Source of the DNA: Trogon surrucura
Lineage: Eukaryota; Chordata; Aves; Trogoniformes; Trogonidae
Assembly (NCBI GenBank): GCA_020746105.1
Contig: CM036622.1
Coordinates: forward strand, 17,461,487-17,525,486
Direction of reading: 5' to 3'
DNA length: 64,000 bases
Positions 1 to 12,300 of the stretch are shown piece after piece. The position numbers were made by a program, and so were the translations under genes. Within the stretch, counting starts at the first letter, position 1; every line of letters begins with the position of its first letter. Under the pieces are notes generated by a model. That model was given only the letters and a program-made list of their open reading frames with translations. It had not been told where the DNA came from and ran no database searches.

Positions 1-3000
1 GAGGAGGAATCCTCTAAGACACCAATCTAAATTGGTGTAATTACAATTAATCCCTCCTGGCATAGCCATACTCTGTTCAGATATCAATGGCAGAAGTTCA
101 GGTTTTCATCTAGAGCTTGTTTTGCTGAGGTGGACCAGAGTAAGCTGCACAAGTTGCAACACAGCTTTGCTGTGATGAACTGTGACTATGATGGGTAACT
201 GCTCTGAACCTTGATGGCACAGTAAACTGAGTAGCACCTCCTCCAGAGAGAAAGAACCTATGTGTGGACAGGCTATTGTTAGGCTATCTGGTTCTCACTT
301 GCTTCTGCTTTTGCTACTTAAAGAAATTCATAAAATTAGTCATCACAGACCTGATGAATTATTTTCACCAGTGATTTCTCCTTCAAAATGTTTTTGGATT
401 TTTCGCTCTGACGAAAATCAAGCTGAGAAGTTCTCACTGTTTGTTTTTATTTCAAACTTGTCTGAAATAGAAAAACATCTCTCAAGACAATATGATCTGT
501 AAATGCTCGTTTGAGGTTATTCTGAACTAAAATGTGAGCTTCATTTTGATCACCCTCCTTCCTCATTAAAAAAAATAGTAAGAACAGTCCTTATGTGAAC
601 AGACATGTACATATCCTTATTATGCTCTGTCAGTGCACTGTTTGGTAAGATTATACTGTCATATGACAACAGACCTATTTGTATCCCAGGCTTCTTTTGA
701 ACAGAGAACATGTTTCAGCAGTTTGAACTTCTAAGTATTTCATGGGTGGGAGCTCTTCAAAGAGAATATACTGATGGGCCTATTTAAGCAAGCAGCCAGA
801 TAGAAAACAAAGAATAATACTAACGCACATAGCTAACAGAAGTTGGTCTTTTCATAAGAATAGAGATAAGGATATAAGAGCAGCTCCTTTGTTTTCACCC
901 CACAGATCACTCCAGTCGGCCTCAGGCAAGTGGAAGCAGCCACATCCATGCCCCATCCAAGAGCAGGGAAGTGGGTTACATCCTGTGATTCCTGATACAG
1001 CTACACTGAGCTGAATTTCTCTGAAAACTGTTGTCAGAGCGGTTGCCTGAATTTTCTGGGCACAAATAGAGGTGGTTGTAGACCACGCGTTTACTGAAAT
1101 TAACTACTTCCAGCATGGCAAATATTTGATTTCTGGCCATGGGCTTCCTTTCAGTCAGCTTCAAGGCACGAGTCCATCTCAGACTTGTTTCAGCTGCTGA
1201 GATCAATACAGCCCTCAGTACTGGAAGAAGGAGGTAGAAGCTACCCAACACAGCAGAGGTTAAAATGCCTGAGCTGAGGCAGGTGTGAAATGCTAGGTCT
1301 GTGATAGGTGTGAAACGCCCTAGAGCTAACAACTTTGAACAGGACACCAAATACAAAATGCAGAGACTGCACTGCCAAGAAAGCTTAGGGTAACATAAAG
1401 GAACCCCAGAATGACCACACAAGGTAGTCTGAATTCCTGGAGCTGCTGAAAAAGTCCATCAGTGCAGAGCAGAGGGGCCACATAAGCAGGAATCAGAGTT
1501 AACCTTGCAATGAAGATAACTCATTTACATTTCCTGGTATTTAGTATCTGTACAATATTCGGTGTGGTTTCTTCACTGCAATGTCACCTGCTAGTTCTAC
1601 AGTTTCACCCGCAATAATTTCATACAGCTGAAATATTTTTCCTGGCCGCAAAAGGTTTGCCTTGCCCAGATAGCAATCCTCTCAGATGTTTACCGTGAGC
1701 TCTTAGAATGTCTGGCCCAAGGAAACAGAAATAAAAAGGGGCAAAGAATGAAAAAAAAAAACAAAGCCAAAACCAAACAAAAACCACAAAAACAAGCAGA
1801 GAGGACTGAAAAAGGAAACTGGAAGATCCAAAGAGCAGAATAGTGAGCTAACATCAAAGATATCAGAAGAATAGCTCCAGCTACAAGAATAGGAAGGTGT
1901 GGTGCGTAATTCTTGTTTACTTTCGTATACAATAATAGAGGGGAACCAGAGCAATTCAGTGGAAGGCATTATTATTGCTTGTGTGTAATAGCACACCTGA
2001 AACTACCAGCAAGCAGTTCTAACTTCACCAGGCCCGGTACTTCCCTGAAGAAATGTCTCCATCCATCTTCTGGAACTCCCTTTGCCAGCACCTGGTAGAC
2101 TGGCATTTTGTCATCTCCCACATCCTTTAACAGCGTGTTCATGACTTCACAATGTGTAAGAAAAGAAAAGTCAAGTTCACTGTTTTTAAAGGCACTAGAA
2201 TAAATGGCAGGAAATGTTAACCTAGGCCATTTACATGCTTATTTAGGAAAGCAGGGGTCGAGCATTACCCTGCTAAAATCTGTTTGCCATGGGTTTAAGC
2301 CAACACGAGTTATTTGAATTTGGACAGGCGCACGACAGAGTCAGTTACCGTAGTTGGGCAAACAGCTGGCAATTGGTTAAAAACTGCAGCAAAGCAGCAG
2401 CCGCATTGCATCGAGAGGTCCCAAACAACAGTGCAACCTAGACTGATGGAGCCCACAGGCTTCCAGCTGCAGCACAGGATCAGGGCTTGCTCGATGTCCT
2501 CACATTCATGTCACGTATTTCAACGTGTAATTCCACTGCCACAGAGGAACTGGGCACCTGCTTTGCTAAGTCTAGGCTTTCGTATCTCACCGCCTGGTTC
2601 GCCAGATCTGAGTTAGACAGGATCTTGGCTCCCTTGTTAGAATTCATTTTAGAGAAAAGATGAATGGAGCAAGGAGATACAAATACACAAAATGTTGTCT
2701 GGTTAAAAAAAAAAAAAAACAATGGTAAAGTAGAAACTTCCATTGTTTCATTAATAAAGAGCAAGAAAACATTGAAGCAAACTGCAAGATGATAAATTCA
2801 GAGCTGACAAGAATGTCATTATACAGAATATAAGAATTTCAGCCAAACTCAACAGTCAGTGTCACTGAAGCTACAAATTAGGCAAGATTCTACCTGGATT
2901 TACATGTTTATAAAGAAGAGGTACAGTAACCATTTTTTCAAAGAGGAAGGAAAACTAAATACATGCTCCCAGGCTTAGTATTTAGAGATTGCATTGCCAC

Positions 3001-5418
3001 AAGGAGGAGGCTCCTTTGAGGAACAGATTATCTCACACGTATTAATTAAAGCTATGCTGTGCCTTCCCCTACAGCATCCCATACTGACCAGTGCCAGAGA
3101 CAAGAAATTGTCATGCTGAAGCAGACTTGAAAATGCATCAACTCCTGTGACTTGTGTCAAGGGACCGTAAGGCCCATGGCCGGGCAGGGCTGTGGGGAGC
3201 TGGAGACCAGCCCCGCTGCTGCAGCATCACTGCGTCAGGGACCAGCAGCCCCAAGCTGAGCTGAAACGGGGTCCTGGCCCATGGGCAGGGTCAGATGAGC
3301 CCCTTGGGGAGGCTGGGCTTGGCCATTAGTGCCCTCCATGCCCTGACGGTTTCTGAAAAGAAATGAAAATGATTCTTAGGCGCTAAAGAGTTTTTCTATG
3401 ACAAGCTCAAACATATCTCCCAAATTATTCTCAGAAATGTTCACAACCCCTATGAATAATGCCCACATCTGTTCTGCAGGGTGGAAGCGTTGGAGTCAGA
3501 AAAGCAGACAGAGCCCAATTCTGCTCCTGGTTCTGCTAATAACCTGCAGAGGGTGGGTCACTTGCCCCCAGTTTTACCGTCTTACAGCAGGGGAAAATGG
3601 AACAGTCTACAGCTGTAAGCAATAGGCGTTACATATGGCCAAAACAAACGGGGTTATTTCATGTTAGGCCATTTTGAAAACATTAAGAATTGAGGTCAAG
3701 AGGGTTGTTTTGTTTGTTGATACATGTTATATATTGGGGCTATTTTTTAGCTAATTCATATCCAGGTTCCATTTGTTTCCCAGAGTCCCAAAGACACAAT
3801 TCTGGGAAAGAGAAGTGTATCTCCTCAATGTAGTTATAATATTTTAGGATTATATAGAATAGTTTATCTGTATCTAGATGTCATTGTTAAAGCTAATGCA
3901 ACAAGTCTGTCTAAAACTGGACCTGTGCAAGCAGTACCCCTAGCAAAGAAAGATTGAAGGTGAAAATAAGGGCAAGGTGGTCAAAGTACATGATACGTTC
4001 TTTTGTTTTGAAATCAGGTAACTCTGCAATTCAGCTCAATTATGGCCTTCTACATATTGAGTGCTGTTATCTTCAGACTTAAGCAGTAAACAGAGAAAAT
4101 CTCGGCTCTGCTGATTTCAGAGTCGTTTTCTCAGGTATAATATTTATAGATTATTATAAGTTTTGCATGGATCATAAGAATAGATACAGTCAGTGTTCCA
4201 AGAATCTAATAAACAAACACACATAACCATCGAACACAATAAAAGCAGGGAATAAAATTCTTGAAGTATTGCTAGCATCTGTAGCTGGTCAGAAAATTAC
4301 AGGCAGTTTTTCTGAATAAAAACCTAAAAACTTTTAAATAGTTTTTTAATGAAATTTGAAAGTAGACAGAGAAGTGCCACTTGGGCATGAGAACAAGCAA
4401 TGCTCCTCACAGACATAATGTGAGGGGGGAAAAAAATAAGGTATGAGAATAAAAATGGAGAGTGTCTAGTCCAGTTTCACTGATGCCAATAAGAGTCTTT
4501 CCACTGGCTCCACAGGGCAAATATGAGCAAAGCCAGCAGTTAGCAAGAAGGCCTGCAAAGAGTAAGCAATGGATGAAAGCTGTCATGATATTAAGAGACT
4601 GGCTTGCATGGATATTTGGTCATTGTCTGCCAGAGAGGCAGGGAGATAGAAAACAATTAAATCTGTCTGGCTGTGCTGACATTCTACTCGGTGTTCACCA
4701 AGTCCTTTAATTTCTGTAGGTGTACATTACAGGTCGAGCTGCTGAGGGGGACTTGAGGGGGAAAGGATCAGGTCCTAAAGCCTCTTTTGTATAGGGTTGG
4801 AATTTTGTTTTAAAATCAAGCTTAATCAATTCCCTAACATGGGTAAAAGTCCTGTGTAAGAGGCCATGTCACTCTCCACTCAAATGGCCAGAAGCCATCG
4901 TTTCCACAAGAAACAAAAGCGACTAAAAGCTTTAAATCCTATCCTATTGTAGGAACACAATTGAATTCTCTTGCCAACATGAGGACAGAGTATACATAGT
5001 CACTGCATAGGACTGACAGTCTGTGTGGGAATTACTGAAGTCTAGCTGCAAGATTTCCATATACAGACATTTCCTGCCACGAGAATGCTACACACTAAGT
5101 CAGCATCCAAACTAATCTAAAGAACAAAAGCAAAGCCTCTAAAATAGCAAGGAGGGAAAAAATATACACAAAGAATGCTTCATACATTCAGTACAGACAT
5201 TTAAAGTATAAGATATCAAGGTCATATCCTGTAGCCTTTATTCAGCCACATCAATAGGAGGGGGTTGTTAAAGTAAAGCCTGAGGCAGTATCTGACCTTT
5301 TTCTTTTTTTTTTTTTTTTTCTTTGGATAAGATTATTATGAGATGCTGTCCAAGAACAGAACTATAGGTCATATCAAACTCAAGCATGCATTTACAATAG
5401 AATGATATCTATGTTTTG
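1..5418. other. Gene-free AT-rich interval
   Basis: No exon, RNA gene or transposon recognised. ORFs are short (to 148 codons at 976-1422 on minus) with no domain likeness. It contains a poly(A) run near 1,749 and another near 2,707, and an isolated GC-rich patch at about 3,165-3,345. Confidence 0.6.
5299..5322. repeat. Poly(T) tract
   Basis: T-rich tract with a core run of about 17 T, about 100 bp upstream of a plus-strand CR1. No source copy recognised. Confidence 0.8.
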
Positions 5419-5757
5419 GGAAGACCTCAGAGCCGCCTTCCAGTACTTAAAGGGGGCCTACAGCAAAGAAGGAGGGGGACTCTATCAGGGAGTATAGTGA
5501 CAGGATAAGAGGTAACAGTTTCAAACTGAGAGTAGATTTAGATTAGACACTAGAAAGAAAATCTTCACTGTGAGAGTGATGAGACACTGGAGCAGGTTGC
5601 CCAGAGAGGTTATGAAAAACCCCTCCCTGGAAATGTTCAATGCGAAGCTGGATGGGGCTTTGAGCAACATGGTCTAGTGGGAGGTGCCCTCGCCTATGGC
5701 AGGGGGGTTGGAACTAGACCATCTTTAAGGTCCCTTCCAACTCCATGATTCTATGTT
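5419..5757 (+). mobile_element. CR1 retrotransposon, 5'-truncated 3' end
   Basis: About 340 bp of CR1 3' end on the plus strand. It is recognised by the run from the ACACTGGAGCAGGTTGCCC segment through GGGGCTTTGAGC, GGTTGGAACTAGACC and AAGGTCCCTTCCAACTC to the terminal ATTCTATG. It belongs to a different subfamily from the minus-strand copies nearby. No coding capacity remains. Confidence 0.92.
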
Positions 5758-5928
5758 TCACAGTATGGCCCCAAAGAAGTTCTAAGTAGCAGTAAAATAG
5801 ACAAAAGATACTTGGGTCCACAATCTGTTAATATAAAAATAGTCTAATCTTGCTATAAACAAAGCAAAGGGAGTTTAATTAATAAGCCATTACATCAACC
5901 TTTTTTGAAGTGAACACAGCAATTCCCA

Positions 5929-5964
5929 CAGAGTTTTGATGGCCTCCAATGTTTTGATGGCCAG
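5929..5964. repeat. Short direct repeat TTTTGATGGCC
   Basis: TTTTGATGGCC occurs twice, separated by TCCAATG. Local duplication, no function seen. Confidence 0.7.
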
Positions 5965-7696
5965 TTTCATTTTGTGGTAAAAAGTAGACTAATGCATGTA
6001 ACATGCACTGAGGCAACACTGCCCACTCACCTCCCAAGCAATCTTCAGTGTAGAGAGAGAAGAGAGGTGTGGACTGTGACTCTATCAGCTCGAATATCCA
6101 ACTCATCCTTCTGACCTGGAATCCTGTTCCTCAACCTAAGGAAAAATACGTGACATGTCGTGATGAAGAGCAGCTCCTTTTTCCACCGTTTGTGTTAAAT
6201 AACATCCTTTTGTCACCACACACGAAGACATCTGAGAGTAAAGGAACCATCATCTGTGTCAACTGCTGTTCCATGTTGCCTTAGCTTGATCCCATTATAA
6301 AGAAAGAAAAGAATTAAGTCTGCAGTGGTTTTCCACTGTTCTCTCTCTTCTCTTTTCCCTTTTGCAATCCTAATGACATTCACCTAAAATAAAAAAAAAC
6401 ATAATGAACTATAATAAGGCCTTGGCTTTTCTATGTGCCCGGGCTCTATACCTGTGCAGAGAATCAGACTGCCTACAGAGTCACAAACCTAGCTCTGACA
6501 TTATTATATAGTACTAATATTGTAACATTTAATTGCTATTCCATGCCCACCTACAGCTCACTGCTATCATGATTGATCATTACTTCATAATACTAATTCC
6601 AGTATCAGAACAGCTCCTAAAGGTCCTTTAACAGGCACCTGAAAATATTAATGTGCTACTGCCAATGCTATACACCGATACGTATTTTGCCTGAGCACTT
6701 ATTTACTTGAATAAATGAATAAACTTAATAACAGCTCTGGAAAATATGCTAAACTAGTCATTCCATGTAGGAGGAAAATGGGAACCCCTCTACTTAGGTG
6801 TGTTGGGCTGGACTTGGTGCCCCCCTTTACGAAGGGCACAGCTGCCTCATGCAGAGTATGTGATTGAAGCATGTGTAACATCTCCCTCTACTGGCTGAAA
6901 TCCTGGAAATACTTTCATTCTCGAACAGGGAGATTTTCTCTGGATTCTCAGTACAGAGAAAACCTCGGGTCACCTCCCATTCTCTTGTTTTTACACATCT
7001 GTAATCTCTCTCTGTGACCCTAAAGCAGACAAGGTGCCTGTGATGGAGCAGGTGATGATGAACTGAGCACAATTCACCTGAAACTGCTCCTCGATACTGG
7101 AGTCCTCAGTGAAATGCTTTGAAGACCAGGTGATACCGAGCAAGTGCAATGGGACTGTTCTTGGGAATCCAGGATTAAAGGGGACAGTTGCTTTTCCAAG
7201 CCTTTCATCTTGGACTATGGAGCAACATCTGATTTAGCAATACTGCTTATTAAGTGATTCTGAAAACTAAGATCTTAGTGGTGAACCTTAAGTCTCTTCA
7301 GCAAAACCAGAGTCCTGTGGTTAAATACAAAGGTTTTCCCAAATCTCAGTTCTTTACTCTTTAAAGACCACTAAAGCTGATGTGAGTTATGACTCAGTGC
7401 TATTGTGTGCCCCGCACTAGTAATATTTTTCTATCTGTATTCTTCTTAAATGCTCAACAGCTGACAGAATTGATGAAAAATTATCTTAATATGTTTCAAA
7501 AATGAGAAATGTTAGCCTATGAATATACTCCAGATGGCAAGGCAAAGCTGGGATATTCTGTCAGGACAATTTCACGACACATAGCACCTACACCCATCTT
7601 CAGTTTCCAGTGCTGCGTAATATGCTCTCTCACACCCTGGAGAACTAATGGTCCTTACAGAGCCTTTAGGCTACAGTTGCCATCTACCCCAACACT

Positions 7697-7990
7697 CACA
7701 GAATCATAGAATGTTAGGGATTGGAAGGGACCTCGAAAGATCATCAAGTCCAATCCCCCTGCCAGAGCAGGAATGCCTAGACTATGCTACACAGGAACGT
7801 GTCCAGGCAGGTCTTGAATGTTTCCAGAGAAGGAGACTCCACAGCCTCTCTGGGCAGCCTGTTCCAGGGCTCCGTCACCCTCACTGAGAAGAAGTTTCTT
7901 CTCGAGTTTAAGCGGAACCTCTTATGTTCCAGTTTCAGCCCATTACCCCTTGTCCTATCAGTGGTTGTCACCGAGAAGAGCCTGTCTCAC
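7697..7990 (-). mobile_element. CR1 retrotransposon, 5'-truncated 3' end
   Basis: A 294-bp CR1 3' end on the minus strand. It codes in the opposite direction for the last ~60 residues of ORF2 (DRTRGNG, then [17 protein letters not shown]), followed by the short 3' UTR with TTCCAATCCCTAAC and GATTCTGTG. One of five copies here sharing this 3' end type. Confidence 0.93.
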
Positions 7991-8573
7991 TAAATGGCAT
8001 TAAGCTGAGTTAAAGATGTTCTGAAGCTAACCTGCTCTTTTGTAAGCTGTCTGCTCTCAGGGTTGGCTGTATGGATCTCCTGTGGACAAGAAAAACAGAA
8101 AAGATGATCCATTCTATTTAAAATGGAAAATCTGCTTCACACCAACCCTTCTGAAATATAGACTCAGAGATTCTTGGTCTATAGGCTACAGCACTAATAT
8201 TTTTCCTTCTTCAAGATTATCAAGTTCAACAAATAATTCAAATACTATTTTCTATCATAATTCATGCAACTGTAAACAAAGGTAAATAACTAGAAAATGT
8301 AGGTTATTCACAGCAAGAGAATTATATCCTTTTCATTGTTCTCCATCTTTTCAAAGCCTTTTTAATTCACCATTCCTTCCTTTTTATTTCTCTTCTTCCT
8401 TTGTTTGATAAGCTTTTTCTAGATTTCCCTTCACTGCATCCTGTGTGCAGGGCAAAACCATTCATGCAGAATTCATTGCAGGAAAACAAACATAATATCT
8501 CATTCCCATATTCCCAGGAGGGAATTAACTGAAATTACCAGTTCTTGGGAAATTGGCATAGAAAAAAAAAGCA

Positions 8574-8618
8574 GGAGAAATCGCTACAGCCACAGGGAAA
8601 TCGCTACAGTTGTCAGGG
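8574..8618. repeat. Two-copy tandem duplication
   Basis: GAAATCGCTACAG occurs twice with 21-bp spacing, each copy followed by a CAGG-ending spacer. A small local duplication. Confidence 0.7.
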
Positions 8619-9344
8619 AAACTGTTAGCACTCTGGTAGCTCAGAAAAATGAGCTATTTGAAACACTTTCTTCTAAGTATCCAAGCAAACTATAGGGTAG
8701 TTTATGGGGACAGAAGATACACAAAGCCTGAAAAAGCATTATTGCTTTTGAAAGGCTTAGTAACTCCTGGCTGCTGTGGAAGAGCTCGCTGCAGAACAGA
8801 CTCTTGCTACCTTTTTAGCACAGACATATGGTTCTATGAATAGGACTTGGCTAATTCCCCCTTTGTGGAAGTCTTTAGGAAGTTTTTCATTGTATAGCCC
8901 ATTCTATAGAACTCCTAAAGCCAGAAGATAAGAGCAACATTTTCTAAGGAAATTATCCAATTCTGTAGTGGGCTTTTTAAAAATTATTTGTGCCCAACCC
9001 TGTTACATTTCCTTTGCTAGACGAACTTCTGCAACAGAACTTCATTACTTTTAGTCCTGCATGAGTAGATGGAAGAACAGCACTTGGCCAATTCCAAATG
9101 CCTGAGCATGTTCTCTAGGCTGTAGCTAAGTCACAGAGCTAACATTCAGCACGAGGCTACACTAATCAGCGTGATACTCCTCTCCCCGGCTCTCTGCTAG
9201 GAATTCTTCTCACTTGTCTTCTAGCTAGGGAAGACTTAGAGCACACTGGGAACCCGCTGCTGGGGTATAAGCATTGCTTCAACAGCCCTCCCTACATACA
9301 TGCACTCACACCCAGCTGATGTCTTGTTTTGCTCTGCTACTTGC

Positions 9345-9362
9345 CACAAACACACACACACA
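9345..9362. repeat. Short CA repeat
   Basis: About seven CA units after CCACAAA. Confidence 0.8.
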
Positions 9363-12300
9363 GATGGGAGAGCAGAAAATAACAGTTAGAGCATGGTTCT
9401 GTGGTGGAACAGCACTTGGAGAAGTATTTTTGTGAGCAGAGTAATGCAGAGAAAAACAGAAAGAGCAACATGCCTATTCCAACGAATCTTTTAAGTGTTG
9501 ACCTCGCTGTGAATAGCTGACTAGTAACGGCAAGTACATGAACTGTGGGCCAGGGTGGGCTGTGAGGAGAGGGATGAGAAATCCCAGGCAGCTATTTGGT
9601 TACAGAGTTAGAAACTTGCTAAAGACAAAGTTTGGTGAACTGATTTTACCTTCTATTCTGCAGGTTACAAGAAGTTTCCTGGCATAGCTTGCTCATAAAT
9701 CATGAAAGTATTTCTTCTCCTTCAGTTACTTGGTCTGCCTGCTTTAACTACCAGCCCTGGATATTCATCCAACTTGTACCTACTTATCCTCTCCAAAAGC
9801 GCTTGCCACCCTGGCTCCCTTTCACCTCAGAGTGTGAGGATGTGCACGCACATATGCAAGGTGTGTTAAGAGGTTAAAAGGGTGAATTTGTGCTAGGAGC
9901 ATCATGTAGATGACTGGAGTCTCAGCTTGGCACAAGAAGAAAGGCCAAGACATGCCAGAATCTGCAGAGACATATTCCTCAAGTTGCTTGAATTGTACTT
10001 GGCTCTTAGACTCCTAGCAGAGACCACAGGACTCCAGGTCACCACGTTCATATAGACAGTTGTTAAGCACCTGAGCACACAGAGAGCTCATTCAGTCCAC
10101 ATCTGAGGATCTGAGGCCTTGCCATTGAGGGCACTTTGCCACATGCATTCCTCCCTGTACAGGGCTTCTCCCTCACTCTTCTGATGAAGAGCAGCCGTTA
10201 CACTCAGATCATTCATTTTGCTGGCTACAAACCTCCAGAACAGGGTAGCCCAGCCTCCAGTTTTGCCTTCCTCTGCTGTGAGTAAAAAAGTTCACTGCAG
10301 TTCTCCAGGTTGCCAAGCACGTATTGGAAATCTACCAGAGTTAAACAGGCATGGGAAAAAGAACCAAACCCAAGCCCACAGCCTCCAGGGCAAGAAGAAA
10401 TTGCACAGGGCTGTCTGGACAGCGTGCCCACAACACTCGACTTTTCCCAGCAGTGCCTACACTCACTTTCCTTCTAAATGAACCTGCTTAAGCCACCCAT
10501 GCCAAATCTTGAAAGAAGAGCCTGGCAGACACCTGCAGCAAAGTCTCTCTTGCTTCTGTGAAAATTGGCCTGTTGCAAACAACGACCAGGAAGTATACTC
10601 TTGTGGAGGATGGGGCTCAGATTCAGTTCAATTCACAGCTCAAAAATCAATTTCCTTAGTGAGACAGAATAAGACATTGTCTGTGCCTCAACAGCCAATG
10701 CATAACAAGGGAACAGTGCAGCCTTCCTCCCCAAAGCACCTTCACTGATCTGCACAGCTAGGGTCAATGGTTACAGATACGCAGTATGATTTAGAAGGAC
10801 CTTGAAATATCTGAACTAGCTCTGAGAAGAGTTTAGGGCATGCGATGTAGTCACATGAACAGAACTTGAGTTAGCTGGCGCTGATAAGAAGGAGGATCTG
10901 TCCTACAGGACACAAGCTGAGGATTTTTCTCTCTCTACCACTAACTTCAAGATCCTTGAGAGAAGAAAGAAGCTGGCAAATGTCCCTGACACAGGGTCAT
11001 AAGTCAAAAATAATGCTGATCCTCCTCAAATCTCTTGAGGAATGTTCCCTCTAGCAAAATCTAACTTTCTTTCTCTCACTGGGAAGGCAGCAACTGTGTT
11101 TTGGGAGTTCCATAGAGAAAGAGGAAGATATTGCCATAGAGAGTTAAGGAAAGAGCAAGTAAGAAGAGGATTGTGGCCTTCTTGGAGAGCAGAAGTGATG
11201 CAAGTGACAGAGGCCATGGTGGAGAAGAAAAATATGGCAGATTGGGACAGAGAAAGGAGGAGTGCAGTGTTACAGAAGCACAGTTTAACAGCCAGACATT
11301 AATAGTGGTATATGACAACCTTTACTATAACATGTGTTGGGAATTGCAAAATCCCTACAGCACCACTAATCTTGATGCAGCATAACATCAGGCCATGTAC
11401 ACTCACTAACACCCAGTATGTTTAGGCATCTCATTCACATTAGCTTTAATAGGAGTTACGCATCTCACTAGGATTTGGGAACTTTCTACCTCCCTGCACG
11501 TCTCATGAGCCTCTGCTGAAGTACAAAGAAGGCCACTGGTTGGGACAGTGTTTCTAGCCAACAGAGTATGCAAGGTATAAGGAAAAAAAGAGGCAGCATC
11601 ACTCTGTGTGTGGGAGCTTCTAGCTCCAGCATCGTGCTATACTTTAACCACACAATAGCTTCCAAAGTTGATTTTGTTTTCTCTGCAGGCCCATTCCCTA
11701 ATGCTAGCACCTACTGCATGTTCAAGCCTGCAGTAAGCACCACTCTACTCATAAGAAGTAATTTTGCAAGAAATTGAGGTGATTTCAGCATATTTCAAGG
11801 TATTAAAATCAATTCAGTAAATGTCAAACCCTGAAGTAGACAATAGGTATTAATCACCCAAGTAAATCCATTAGTCAGTTGCTCTGTGTTCATGGTTGTT
11901 CCTGTACCTACAGCACCAACGAAGTCAGAATGAAACACCCTCATCCAACTTGCTATAGCAAATCCAGCTGTTACTTTAATGGAATAAAAGATTTCACCCT
12001 CTGTGACCTTCTCCTTTGTTTTTTGCTAATTACTTTGATACAGAGATTTCAAAAACAATTTTATGCCACAATAAAAAGGTAATGGCTCATGGGGCCTGCG
12101 GAGGCATAATTACTACAAATATATTTGTAATGCAGGTAATGATTCTGGATAGCATGTTTCCACGAGCAAAAGCCAAAGTGAGTAATCAGGCTGATGGCTG
12201 TCACCAGTCTTCTACAGCAGTGATCCCTCTAAAAAGATCAACACCACTGCCTAAAAGCTACAGGTATGTGTCTCAGACATCACCTAGTATTTCATCTGTC

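Noticed and set aside
976..1422. 148-codon minus-strand ORF
   Set aside because: No domain or signal recognised; composition like surrounding non-coding DNA.
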